Shown here piece after piece: positions 7,529 through 16,179 of a stretch of 31,809 nucleotides of DNA (position 1 is its first letter; the number at the start of each line of letters is the position of its first letter). Below the pieces are notes generated by a model that was not told where the DNA came from, ran no database searches, and was given only the letters and a program-made list of their open reading frames with translations. The DNA comes from Clostridiales bacterium. Lineage in GTDB: Bacteria; Bacillota; Clostridia; Lachnospirales; WQUN01. The position numbers and the translations under genes are program-made. The stretch spans positions 1-31,809 of the forward strand of contig JAITPB010000137.1 of assembly GCA_031289625.1 (NCBI GenBank), written 5' to 3'.

Positions 7529-10500
7529 ATGGTACATCTAAACATAGACGGCCGGGAAATTACCGCCTGGGAAGGGCAAACCATTTTGACGGCGGCGCGG
7601 GAAAACGGCATTGACATTCCAACGCTTTGCCATGACGATCGTGTGAAAACGTATGGCGCGTGCGGACTTTGCCTGGCCGAGACCGATGGCGCCAAACTTT
7701 TGCGGACCTGTTCGACGGCTGCCGCGGAAGGCATGATCATACGGACCAATACCCTCCGCATTCGGGAATCCCGCAGAAACACGTTGGAATTGCTGCTCTC
7801 GGATCACGCGGGAGACTGCCGCGCCCCCTGTATGCTGGCTTGCCCCGCGCAGACAGATTGCCAGGGCTATGCCGGCCTGATCGCGAACGGTCAATTTCGC
7901 GAGGCTCTCGCGCTCATCAAAGATAAAATTCCTCTGCCCGCGTCCATCGGGCGGGTATGTCCGCATCCCTGTGAGACGGCTTGCAGACGCCGCCTGGTGG
8001 AGGAGCCGGTCAGCATTCTGCAATTGAAGCGTTTCGCGGCGGACGCTGATTTGGCTTCCGGCGATCCCTACCGTCCGCCCATCCAGCCCGGCGTAAACCG
8101 GCGCGTTGCGGTGATCGGCGGCGGGCCGGGCGGTCTATCCGCGGCGTATTTTCTCCGGCAGGCGGGGCACGCTGTCACCGTATATGACGCCATGCCAAAA
8201 ATGGGCGGTATGCTGCGTTACGGCATTCCGGAATACCGTCTGCCCAAACGCGTCCTGGACGAAGAGATTCAGCTTTTGAAAGACATGGGCATTGCCATGA
8301 TACCGGACGTACGCATTGGCCGCGGCGTCACATTGGAAGCTGTCCGGAACAAATATGACGCGGTGATAATCGCGATCGGCGCGTGGCGTTCCACGAAGCT
8401 GGGCTGTCCTGGAGAGGATTTGAACGGCGTGATCGGCGGCATTGATTTTTTGCGGGAACCGCCGCGCTGTGAAGGCAAAAAAATAGCGGTCGCCGGGGGC
8501 GGCAACACCGCCATGGACGCTTGCCGGACAGCCATTCGCCTGGGCGCGGAAAAAGTAACGATCGTTTACCGGCGAAGCCGGGAGGAGATGCCCGCGGACA
8601 AATCGGAGATAGAGGAGGCCGGAGAAGAAGGCGTTCTGTTCGAATATTTAGTCAGCCCGGCGGAGATCTTAGGCGAGAACGAAAAAGTCACGGGAATACG
8701 CCTGCAAAAAATGCGCCTGGGCGATCCGGATGCGAGTGGCCGCCGATCGCCGGTTCCGATAGAAGGCGCGGAAGAGATGCTGGAAGCGGACCTGGTCATC
8801 GCGGCGATCGGACAGGGCGTAAACGCGGAAGGCTTTGAGGCGCTGACGCTCACGCGGCGCAAAACCATTCTGGCGGACGAGAATACCTTTGAAACCAATC
8901 TGCCCGGCGTTTTTGCGATCGGCGACGCAACGAACAAGGGGGCGGGCATCGCCATTGAAGCCATCGGCGAAGCCAAACACGCCACCGCCGTAATCGACGG
9001 CTGGCTGCGGGATCGCTTTGTCCTCCAAAATGGGATCAAAAAACCTCTGCCATACGAACGCCCATTTGTCCTCCAAGAGGAAAAGACGGCGGCGGATTTT
9101 GTCTCACGTCCTAAAGCGGCACGGGAAAAAAATATTCTTCTGCCAGCCGGGCAAAGGCGGGAAACATTGAGCGAAATCCACATGGGATACGACGCCCGCC
9201 AGGCCGTCCGGGAAGCGGGCCGCTGTCTGGAATGCGGCTGCGCCGATTACTTTGAATGCAAGCTGGCGGCATACGCCGAAGAATACCATGCGGATGCCGG
9301 ACAATTCGCCGGTGAAAAGCACAGCGGTGAAATCGACGCCAGCAATCCGTTTTTTGTACGCGACCCAGGCAAATGCATCCTGTGCGGGCTTTGCGTGCGG
9401 GTTTGTGATGAGGTCATGGGCAGAACGGCGCTGGGGCTGGTGGGGCGCGGCTTCGACGCTATGGCGCTTCCGGCTTTGGGAAGGCCCGTCACGCAAAGTG
9501 ATTGTATTTCCTGCGGACAGTGCGTGGCGCTCTGTCCTACGGGCGCGCTATGCGAGATCCCGGCGCTGCGCAAGCCTGTACCGGTCAAAGAAAAGGCGAC
9601 GCGCACGGTCTGTTCATTTTGCGGCGTGGGGTGCCAAGTCAAACTGATGTCTAAAGGCGACGCGCTCACACGCGCTCTGCCGGGCGGCGCTGACCCCAAA
9701 ATTTTGTGCGTGAAAGGCCGGTTTGGATTCGGCTGGCCGCATTTCCCGGACAGGATCAAAAGGCTGACGCGCCCTTGGATTCGGATAAACGGCCAACTGC
9801 GTGAAGCCTCTTTTGAGGACGCTTATCAGGTTTTTTATCAAAAGTGGCGTGAGACGGCGGCGCGATGGGGCCTTGACGCAATCGGCGCGGCGATCTCGGA
9901 TCAATATACCAATGAGGACATCTTTGCCATGCGGGAATTTGCGCGGAATGTCTTAAAGACGCCGTATGTTTTTCATTTGGGCGGCGTCGAAAGCGGCTTG
10001 GCGGAAGTTTTGGGGCGGGACGGTTCCACAACCGATTTTGACAATATGGAACGGGCCGATGTGATCGTGGCGGTCTGCAAGGACATTGTCAATACGCACG
10101 GCGTCGCCGCGATACGCCTGAAACGCGCGGCGGAAAACGGCGCGCGCTTGATTCTGATCAGCCCGCTGGTCACGCAGGCGGACGAATGGGCTTCGATCAA
10201 ATTGCAGACGAATGGGCGCCTGGGCGTTTTAAAGCGCCTGACAAAAACGGTTCTGGAAATGACCGCGCTGAATCGTCCGGACAATCGTCCGGACGGCTGG
10301 GAAGCATTGCGCGGCTGTCTGTCCGGCGAAGACGCGGACGACGATATTCGCGAGGCGGCTTCGCTGTATACCCGCGCCCAGCACGCCGTCGTTTTATTCA
10401 ATCAGCCGGAACTGACAGTGGACGCGGCCCGCTTGCTGGCGGACATGGCCGTTTTAAGCGGACATACCGGCCCGGCGCGCTCTGGCGTGATTCAGTTAAA

Positions 10501-11008
10501 AGAGAATTGCAACAGCCAGGGCCTCGCGGACTTGGGCGTTTCCCCGGACGGCGAAACCTGCGAACGTAAAATCATGGAACGGAGCATCCGCGGCTTAGTT
10601 GTTTTTGGGGAAGAGATCCCGCACATTGACACAAGCGGGCTGGCGTTCCTGGCTGTGATGGACGGAGTTAAAACGGAAACCGCCGAAAAAGCGGATGTGA
10701 TTCTGCCCGCGGCCTTGCTGGCGGAAAGCGAGGGAACCTGCACAAATACTGTGGGGCAGGTGCAGACAGTTCGTCCGGCCCTGCCTCCGATCGCGCGGAA
10801 ATCCAATCGTCAGATCCTGACAGAGCTGGCCGGGTTCTGGCCGGAACCATTTGATGGCTTCATGTTTGTCCCGCCCCGGCCGGAAGCGCACACAGCGCCC
10901 CATCTGGCGCTTCCGGAAGCGGACGGCATGTATGCCCGGCAGGAAAACACGCACGCGGCGCACAGCGGCTTTTCGCGCTTTTTGGAACGGAAAAATTTAT
11001 TGCGATAA
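7529..11008 (+). CDS. Fused 2Fe-2S / GltD-like / ferredoxin / molybdopterin-type oxidoreductase subunit
   Basis: A 1159-residue multidomain electron carrier. Residues 1-75 are a NuoG-type [2Fe-2S] ferredoxin (C34, C45, C48, C61). Residues 90-165 match the FeS domain that precedes GltD (GDCRAPCMLACPAQTDC and GRVCPHPCETACRR). Residues ~190-500 are a GltD/NfnB-like flavin domain with VIGGGPGGLSAAYF (FAD) and AVAGGGNTAMDA (second dinucleotide), ending in FAIGDATNKG. An extra Cys group (566-577) and two ferredoxin clusters (616-626, 659-669) follow. The molybdopterin-family [4Fe-4S] ligands are C695, C698, C702 and C727, then ~430 residues of molybdopterin-type domain. Where formate dehydrogenases have Cys/Sec before a His, this protein reads YVFH (F815-H816). 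The dinucleotide-binding C-terminal domain of full formate dehydrogenases is not obvious. I infer a NuoG-like scaffold for NAD(P)H/ferredoxin electron transfer, not formate oxidation. Confidence 0.88.
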   Translation: MVHLNIDGREITAWEGQTILTAARENGIDIPTLCHDDRVKTYGACGLCLAETDGAKLLRTCSTAAAEGMIIRTNTLRIRESRRNTLELLLSDHAGDCRAPCMLACPAQTDCQGYAGLIANGQFREALALIKDKIPLPASIGRVCPHPCETACRRRLVEEPVSILQLKRFAADADLASGDPYRPPIQPGVNRRVAVIGGGPGGLSAAYFLRQAGHAVTVYDAMPKMGGMLRYGIPEYRLPKRVLDEEIQLLKDMGIAMIPDVRIGRGVTLEAVRNKYDAVIIAIGAWRSTKLGCPGEDLNGVIGGIDFLREPPRCEGKKIAVAGGGNTAMDACRTAIRLGAEKVTIVYRRSREEMPADKSEIEEAGEEGVLFEYLVSPAEILGENEKVTGIRLQKMRLGDPDASGRRSPVPIEGAEEMLEADLVIAAIGQGVNAEGFEALTLTRRKTILADENTFETNLPGVFAIGDATNKGAGIAIEAIGEAKHATAVIDGWLRDRFVLQNGIKKPLPYERPFVLQEEKTAADFVSRPKAAREKNILLPAGQRRETLSEIHMGYDARQAVREAGRCLECGCADYFECKLAAYAEEYHADAGQFAGEKHSGEIDASNPFFVRDPGKCILCGLCVRVCDEVMGRTALGLVGRGFDAMALPALGRPVTQSDCISCGQCVALCPTGALCEIPALRKPVPVKEKATRTVCSFCGVGCQVKLMSKGDALTRALPGGADPKILCVKGRFGFGWPHFPDRIKRLTRPWIRINGQLREASFEDAYQVFYQKWRETAARWGLDAIGAAISDQYTNEDIFAMREFARNVLKTPYVFHLGGVESGLAEVLGRDGSTTDFDNMERADVIVAVCKDIVNTHGVAAIRLKRAAENGARLILISPLVTQADEWASIKLQTNGRLGVLKRLTKTVLEMTALNRPDNRPDGWEALRGCLSGEDADDDIREAASLYTRAQHAVVLFNQPELTVDAARLLADMAVLSGHTGPARSGVIQLKENCNSQGLADLGVSPDGETCERKIMERSIRGLVVFGEEIPHIDTSGLAFLAVMDGVKTETAEKADVILPAALLAESEGTCTNTVGQVQTVRPALPPIARKSNRQILTELAGFWPEPFDGFMFVPPRPEAHTAPHLALPEADGMYARQENTHAAHSGFSRFLERKNLLR

Positions 11009-11039
11009 TCCGCAGAGCTTACCAAAGGAGAAAAATTTG

Positions 11040-12404
11040 ATGGGCACATTTTTAAACAATTTTTTTCACATCCATGAAAGAAACTCCAGCATCAAAACAG
11101 AGATCATCGCTGGCGTCACCACCTTCGCGACAATGGCCTATATTCTCGCCGTCAACGGGCAAATTCTCAGCGACGCCGGCCTGGATCAAGGCGCGGTTAT
11201 CGTGGCGACAGCGCTGGGTTCCGTCGTCGGAACAATCGCGATGGGCTTGCTGGCGAACATGCCTTTCGCGCTGGCGCCCGGTATGGGGCTGAACGCTTTT
11301 TTTGCCTATACCGTTGTACTGCAAATGGGCTATTCGCCCTCGTTCGCGCTGGCGGCTGTACTGCTGGAAGGTCTCCTTTTTATTATCCTGAGCGCTACGA
11401 AAATACGCACCAAAATTTTTAACGCCATCCCGCTCACATTGAAATACGCTGTGGGCGGCGGCGTGGGCCTCTTCATTATCTTTATTGGAATGCAAAACAG
11501 CGGCATCGTCCAGGCCGACAGCGCCACTTTGGTGAAGTTCGGAAGCCTCTCCAACCCCGGCGTGGCTATCGCGCTCATCGGGCTGGCCATTACCATCGTT
11601 CTCTTGTGTAAAAACGTCAAAGGCGCGCTGCTGCTGGGCATATGCGCCGCCTGGCTGATCGGCGTGCTGGCGCAAATCACCGGCCTGTATCAAGTCGATA
11701 TTGACGCGGGGCGCTTCTCGCTGATTCCCAGCGCCGTGGTCAGCGCGCCGCCCAGTTTAAGCCCTACACTCGGTCTGTGTTTTAAAGGACTGGGCGACGC
11801 TTTTTCCAGCGCGCAAAATTTAATGAATTTTTTGGTGGTCATGCTCTCTTTTCTGTTCGTGGATATTTTTGACACCATCGGCTGCCTAGGCGGCGTAGCC
11901 ATCAAAGCGAACATGCTGGACGATAAAGGCGAGCTGCCCAATTCCGAAAAGGCCCTGCTGGCCGATGCCATCGGCACGACAGCCGGGGCCATACTGGGAA
12001 CCTCGACAGTCACTACATACCTGGAAAGCGCGGCGGGTGTGGGCGAAGGCGGCCGGACAGGGATGACGTCCATCGTCGTGTCCATTTTCTTTTTGCTGAG
12101 TCTCTTCTTCTCGCCTTTGTTCCTAAGCATTCCTTCTTTCGCCACGGCGACCGCGTTAATGGCGGTGGGCATTTTCATGCTGGAGCCGATCAAGCATGTG
12201 GATCTGACCCAGTTGGACGAATTGATCCCCACGAGCATCACGCTGATCACGATGCCTTTGTTTTACAGCATCAGCTATGGCCTGATCTTCGGAACGCTCG
12301 CCTATATCATCACGAAATGCGCGGCTGGCAAGCGCGAATGCATCAGCCCTCTGATCTGGGTGCTGGGCGTCGTCTTTGTCCTAAAATTGATTTTCCTCGG
12401 ATAA
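11040..12404 (+). CDS. NCS2-family purine permease (AzgA/PbuG type)
   Basis: A 454-residue polytopic membrane protein of the xanthine/uracil/AzgA superfamily, AzgA branch, expected to import hypoxanthine, guanine or adenine with protons. Family motifs are TFATMAYILAVN (about 28-39), APGMGLNAFFAYTV (79-92), FVDIFDTIGCLGGVA in the middle, and GTSTVTTYLESAAGVGEGGRT. About a dozen hydrophobic segments are visible. The ATG at 11040 has AAAGGAG upstream; the open frame runs back to 10851, but that extension overlaps the previous gene and is charged, not family-like. It lies 31 bp after the oxidoreductase gene and may be read from the same transcript. No purine riboswitch fits in that gap. Exact substrate cannot be read from the sequence. 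Confidence 0.93.
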   Translation: MGTFLNNFFHIHERNSSIKTEIIAGVTTFATMAYILAVNGQILSDAGLDQGAVIVATALGSVVGTIAMGLLANMPFALAPGMGLNAFFAYTVVLQMGYSPSFALAAVLLEGLLFIILSATKIRTKIFNAIPLTLKYAVGGGVGLFIIFIGMQNSGIVQADSATLVKFGSLSNPGVAIALIGLAITIVLLCKNVKGALLLGICAAWLIGVLAQITGLYQVDIDAGRFSLIPSAVVSAPPSLSPTLGLCFKGLGDAFSSAQNLMNFLVVMLSFLFVDIFDTIGCLGGVAIKANMLDDKGELPNSEKALLADAIGTTAGAILGTSTVTTYLESAAGVGEGGRTGMTSIVVSIFFLLSLFFSPLFLSIPSFATATALMAVGIFMLEPIKHVDLTQLDELIPTSITLITMPLFYSISYGLIFGTLAYIITKCAAGKRECISPLIWVLGVVFVLKLIFLG

Positions 12405-12450
12405 CTTTGAATACGCCCAATCAAAATAGTTTACAAAGGAATGATGAAAA

Positions 12451-13374
12451 ATGGGACGCGTCTCCATGGCCAAAATTCAAGACCCCAACTGGGGCGCTTG
12501 TGTGAAAATGACAAACGGCGTCATTGAACTGCTTGTGACTGTGGACTTCGGCCCGCGCGTGATCCACTTGGCCCGCGTGGGTATGGAAAATATGATGTAT
12601 CAGGATTTCACGCGATCGCCGCTGGGTCAAAAATTCGGCGTGTACGAGGATCAACTGCGGCTTTACGGCGGCCACCGGTTTTGGATCGCGCCGGAAATCA
12701 TGCCGCGCTGCTATTACCCGGACAATGCGCCGGTAGCCTGGGAGGCCCGCGAGGACAGCGTCCTCTTTACCGCGCCGGCGGAAAAAATCAACAACATTCA
12801 GAAAAGTATTCAAATTATTTTGCCGGAAGACGATCCTGTGGTGCAGTTAGAACACACAGTCAAAAATATCGGCGCGTGGGAGATTGAGTTCGCGCCTTGG
12901 TGCCTGACCATGCTGGATCAAGGCGGCAGACTGATCATCCCCATGCCCAGCCGTCCGTCGGGCTTCCTGCCCAACCGGAATATTTCGCTCTGGGAATGCA
13001 GTGAAATGAACGACGAGAGGGTTTACTGGGGCAAAAATTATATTACCCTGACGCAGAACCCGCAAAAGAAAAACCCGTTTAAGCTGGGCTTGAACAATGA
13101 AGACGGCTGGGCCGCTTACTTTAATAAAGGGCAGGTCTTGATAAAATTTTTCGATCCCATCCTGGACGGGTATTATCCGGATAACGGCTGCTGCTTTGAA
13201 AGCTACACCAACAGCGTCATGCTGGAATGCGAAACATTAGGTGAATTGACTTGCCTGGAACCTGGCGGGGAATGCGGTTACGCGGAAGAATGGGAACTGT
13301 ATGAGCAGACGCGCGCGCCTTCCAATGACGAAGTGGAAATTGCGGAAATCATGCGAAACTATATTCAGGAGTGA
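12451..13374 (+). CDS. Galactose-mutarotase-like fold protein (DUF4380-like)
   Basis: A 307-residue protein resembling the aldose-1-epimerase-like superfamily, closest to DUF4380 as I recall it. Supporting features are VDFGPRVIHL (31-40), the GGHRFWIAPE segment (73-82), a central run of beta-strand pattern with QLEHTVKNIG, and FAPWCLTML. Such folds bind carbohydrates in a beta-sandwich groove. The catalytic His pair of true GalM is not evident, so the reaction is unknown. There is no signal peptide, so it is probably cytoplasmic. AAAGGA precedes the ATG by about 9 nt. It follows the permease by 46 bp and its TGA touches the next reading frame. Confidence 0.7.
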   Translation: MGRVSMAKIQDPNWGACVKMTNGVIELLVTVDFGPRVIHLARVGMENMMYQDFTRSPLGQKFGVYEDQLRLYGGHRFWIAPEIMPRCYYPDNAPVAWEAREDSVLFTAPAEKINNIQKSIQIILPEDDPVVQLEHTVKNIGAWEIEFAPWCLTMLDQGGRLIIPMPSRPSGFLPNRNISLWECSEMNDERVYWGKNYITLTQNPQKKNPFKLGLNNEDGWAAYFNKGQVLIKFFDPILDGYYPDNGCCFESYTNSVMLECETLGELTCLEPGGECGYAEEWELYEQTRAPSNDEVEIAEIMRNYIQE

Positions 13375-13397
13375 ACCGTCTGCCGGGGGCGGGGAAT

Positions 13398-13622
13398 ATG
13401 AGACAAATTTACGCGGATCTGGGGCGCAACCTGGCGCTTCTGCGGGATGAAAAGGGCTATACCCAGTCGCAATTGGCGAGAGCTTTGCGCATCCCGCAGT
13501 CCACTTACGCGGGCTATGAAATATGTTTGCGTAAGATGCCTGTAGACGTGCTGAAACAAATCGCGGATTTTTTTCATGTGTCCGTCGATTATTTGCTGCG
13601 GGAAGAGGCGGAGGGGGAGTGA
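13398..13622 (+). CDS. Small Xre-family HTH regulator
   Basis: A 74-residue protein that is almost entirely a Cro/CI-type helix-turn-helix domain: NLALLRDEKGYTQSQLARAL, IPQSTYAGYEICLRKMP, and the usual ending VDVLKQIADFFHVSVDYLL. It should be a DNA-binding transcriptional regulator with no sensory domain. The ATG at 13398 is preceded by a G-rich stretch (GGGGGCGGGG). A GTG at 13371 overlaps the upstream stop as GTGA and would add nine residues; its ribosome site is too close. It could regulate the upstream operon, but no operator is evident. Confidence 0.85.
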   Translation: MRQIYADLGRNLALLRDEKGYTQSQLARALRIPQSTYAGYEICLRKMPVDVLKQIADFFHVSVDYLLREEAEGE

Positions 13623-13768
13623 GTGACTGCGCTATAACCGCAATGGTACGATATTATAGCTTTGAAGCCGTAACCCTTTATCCTTTCAAATGATTGTAAG
13701 CCCTGCGGCATAGGGGAGATGAAGCGCGGACGGCAGCGGTTGTTGATATGCTTCGATGCAAATTTCAG

Positions 13769-13798
13769 AGGCGAGACGCTTTTAACAGCGCCTCGCCT
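13769..13798. terminator. GC-rich hairpin between convergent genes
   Basis: AGGCGAG (13769-13775) pairs with CTCGCCT (13792-13798). There is no good T run on either side, so it is a weak terminator candidate. The rest of 13623-13839 shows no gene I can support. Confidence 0.35.
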
Positions 13799-13839
13799 GA
13801 TGCGCAGGTTTTAGCGCCGCCGCAAAACCGCGCCGCATT

Positions 13840-14277
13840 TTACCGGGCAAACCGGCTGTACAGATAATTAAATTGAATGGCCATATTTTGTTCGTCCGTG
13901 ATGATCTCAAACAAGATGTCTCTGATCTCCGCGCTGGCAAAGCCAAAATAGATTTTGCGGCAGTATTCCGCGGACTCTAGTTTGGAGAGTATGGTTTTGG
14001 CGTATTCTTCCGACAAATCCTCGCTGACCTTTCGCGTCAAAAAAGCGGTCGAATCTGGAATCACGGCTTCTTCGCCGGTCAATTGCTGATGGATGCTTTG
14101 AAACAGCCGGATGTGTTTAAGGCCAGTCATCCGGATTTGGCGCAGAATTTCCTTCTCGGCGGGATCGTCCGCCCTTTCGTGCAAATGCAGCAAATAAGCC
14201 GAGGACATGGTCGCGTCTTTGAGGGCTTCCAAAAGGATGTCCAGAATTTTTTGATCGGGCGGTATGGGCTTCTCCAT
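13840..14277 (-). CDS. Ferritin-like helical protein
   Basis: A 145-residue, all-helical protein. Four helices with spaced Glu/His residues recall the ferritin-like/rubrerythrin superfamily: LHERADDPAEKEILRQIR followed by GLKHIRLF, then LSEEYAKTILSKLESAEYCRK and EIITDEQNMAIQFNYL. The EKEIL...GLKHIRLF spacing suits half of a di-iron site, but I cannot confirm a full ligand set. There is no rubredoxin tail, so it is not a classical rubrerythrin. The ATG at 14277 has GGAGG 8 nt upstream. It lies downstream of the htrA terminator and stands alone. Role unknown; oxidative stress or a spore-related role is conceivable. Confidence 0.65.
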   Translation of the reverse strand: MEKPIPPDQKILDILLEALKDATMSSAYLLHLHERADDPAEKEILRQIRMTGLKHIRLFQSIHQQLTGEEAVIPDSTAFLTRKVSEDLSEEYAKTILSKLESAEYCRKIYFGFASAEIRDILFEIITDEQNMAIQFNYLYSRFAR

Positions 14278-14351
14278 CTTTTTCCTCCTTACTCTTTGCT
14301 TTCATGTATATGCGCTGTTTTCTCAAATTATTTGCGTCTCGGGGCGCACAA

Positions 14352-14387
14352 AAAAAGCTGCCGCTTGTATTTAGCGCGCAGCTTTTT
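14352..14387 (-). terminator. Intrinsic terminator of the htrA-like gene
   Basis: AAAAAGCTGC (14352-14361) pairs with GCAGCTTTTT (14378-14387). On the minus strand GCAGC is followed by seven T, just after the protease stop codon. Confidence 0.85.
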
Positions 14388-14400
14388 GGCTGTATACATG

Positions 14401-16002
14401 TTAAAATTTTGCGTCTACATTCACGTCGCCAATAATGGCTTCCAACACGATAGGATTGGCGCGTCTGTAAATATAAATTTTGACTGTCTCGCCCACCGTG
14501 CCTTTGGAAATGGCGGCGGAAAGCTCGTCAAGAGATGAGATTTTGATGTCGTTGAAGCCGACGATAATGTCATTTTGCTGCATACCGGCGACTTCCGCGC
14601 CGCTGCCCGCGGCGACTTCTGCGACGTAAACGCCCATGGAGGGCAGGTTATACATATCCTTCATTTGACTCGTGATGGTCATGCCCACAATGCCCAGATA
14701 CGGTTTCCGCACGGAGCCGTTGGCCATGAGATCCTCGATGATTTTTTTGGCTTCGTTGGACGGAATGCTGTAGCCCATGCCTTCCACGCCGGACGCGCCC
14801 AATTTTGCCGTGTTGATGCCAATGATCTGGCCGTTGGCGTTCGCCAGCGCGCCTCCGCTGTTGCCAGGGTTGATGGCGGCGTCGGTCTGGATCACGGCCA
14901 GCGTCTTTCCATCAATGGTGATTTGCTTATTGATGGCGCTGATGATGCCGGATGTGGCGGTCTTGCCTTCGCCCATGGCGTTGCCGATGGCGACGACTTC
15001 ATCGCCGACCTGCAGTTGGCCTGAGTCGCCGAAGTCCGCAATTTTATAAGAGATTCCGGCTTCCGTCATATCCGCTTTGGAAACGGATATGACCGCCAGA
15101 TCCGACTGTGAATCGCTGCCTACGAATTTGGCGGAGATATGATTCTGGTCGTCTACGGAAATGGTGACTTTGTTCGCACTTTCAATCACGTGATTGTTGG
15201 TGGCGATGTAAACCTTGTCGCCGTCCTCACTGAAGATGATGCCGGATCCGGAACCCTGCTGTTCCATCTGGTGAAAAAAACTTTGTTCTTGCGTGGTGGA
15301 AATGCTGATGCTGACCACTGCGTCTGAGACTTTTTTGACAATGCCGGAAACACTGCTCGGAGCGATAGAAACTTCTGTTATCTCACGAGTCGCGTTCGGT
15401 GAGAAAGAAAAGACTTCCTGTGTCTGATCGGTTGGATCTTCTTTCGACGCCGTGAAGAAATGGCTGGCCAGCGCGCCGCCGACCCCTAAGCCGATTCCCA
15501 GTGTGCCGCATCCCAGCGCCGCAATCAGGCACGCGGCGGCGGTTTTTTTGGCGAAGCTGGAATGGCTTTTTTTGGAAGGGCGGGACGCGCCCGCGTTGTT
15601 TTGCGCCGGCGCGTCCGATACGACAGCCGACGTGGCCGGCGCGGCCGGTGCGACAGCCGGTACGCCTGGCACGCCGATCGGCGGCGTATCCTGCATCATA
15701 AATCCGCCTGTTTCCAGAATGGGTGCCTCGCGGGACATTTCAAAACCATCCGTGCTCAAATCCAGTTCTGATTTTTGGGGTGGTATTTCCGTGCCGCCGA
15801 GATTAAAAATCGAGTCAAAACGTACGCGGCTTTCTGGCATTTTCATTTCATCCATTTTTATTTCTGGCACTTTCATTTCTTCCATTTTCATTTCTTCCAC
15901 TTTCATTTCCATCCCCCATTCATCCTTTTTACTTTCGTTTTCATAAACGCCGTTTCCACTTTCGTTTCCATTTCCATATAAGCCGTTGTTTTCATAATCC
16001 AT
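14401..16002 (-). CDS. Membrane-anchored HtrA/DegP-type serine protease with PDZ domain
   Basis: A 533-residue protein. Residues 1-153 are a long cytoplasmic N-terminus with a pentapeptide repeat (32-56) and a Pro/Ala-rich part. Residues 155-179 form one membrane span after KKT. Residues 215-430 are the trypsin-like domain with the triad H271 (ATNNHVIE), D301 (SQSDLAVI) and S382 (NPGNSGGAL). Residues ~435-525 are one PDZ domain (YLGIVG, GVYVAEVAAGSGAEVAGMQQNDII). HtrA proteases of this single-span type degrade or chaperone damaged exported proteins on the outer face. The ATG has AGGGGG upstream; a terminator follows. The long N-terminal tail is more than this family usually has. Confidence 0.95.
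   Translation of the reverse strand: MDYENNGLYGNGNESGNGVYENESKKDEWGMEMKVEEMKMEEMKVPEIKMDEMKMPESRVRFDSIFNLGGTEIPPQKSELDLSTDGFEMSREAPILETGGFMMQDTPPIGVPGVPAVAPAAPATSAVVSDAPAQNNAGASRPSKKSHSSFAKKTAAACLIAALGCGTLGIGLGVGGALASHFFTASKEDPTDQTQEVFSFSPNATREITEVSIAPSSVSGIVKKVSDAVVSISISTTQEQSFFHQMEQQGSGSGIIFSEDGDKVYIATNNHVIESANKVTISVDDQNHISAKFVGSDSQSDLAVISVSKADMTEAGISYKIADFGDSGQLQVGDEVVAIGNAMGEGKTATSGIISAINKQITIDGKTLAVIQTDAAINPGNSGGALANANGQIIGINTAKLGASGVEGMGYSIPSNEAKKIIEDLMANGSVRKPYLGIVGMTITSQMKDMYNLPSMGVYVAEVAAGSGAEVAGMQQNDIIVGFNDIKISSLDELSAAISKGTVGETVKIYIYRRANPIVLEAIIGDVNVDAKF
15835..15909 (-). repeat. Five in-frame 15-bp repeats in the HtrA N-terminus
   Basis: Encodes EMKVE, EMKME, EMKVP, EIKMD, EMKMP (residues 32-56). 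It lies in the segment expected inside the cell and gives an alternating Met/Lys/Glu helix pattern. Confidence 0.85.
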
Positions 16003-16126
16003 AAAATTAACCCCCTATTTTTGATTTGGCCTGATCGACTGCGTGTATCGATTGATTACAGTATAAGGCCAGATTTTGAATAAAATATGTATAATGTGTA
16101 AACATTTCGCGGATAGATGAATTGGA

Positions 16127-16171
16127 TAGAAAAAAAACAAAAAAACCGGATGGAGAAAAGAATCCATCCGG
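16127..16171 (-). terminator. Intrinsic terminator of the PfkB-family gene
   Basis: CCGGATGGA (16146-16154) pairs with TCCATCCGG (16163-16171). On the minus strand it is followed by a long T-rich tract. It lies just after the stop codon at 16180. Confidence 0.92.
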
Positions 16172-16179
16172 CGCTGCCG

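Noticed and set aside
7529..11008. Formate dehydrogenase alpha subunit as the name of the fusion protein
   Set aside because: Domain order partly fits, but the Cys/Sec position appears to be Phe and no in-frame TGA for selenocysteine is present.
10851..11039. 63-residue extension of the purine permease
   Set aside because: It overlaps the oxidoreductase C-terminus and is not family-like; ATG 11040 has AAAGGAG.
13719..13814. 31-codon ORF after the Xre gene
   Set aside because: GGGGAG is too close to its ATG and the encoded peptide resembles nothing I know.
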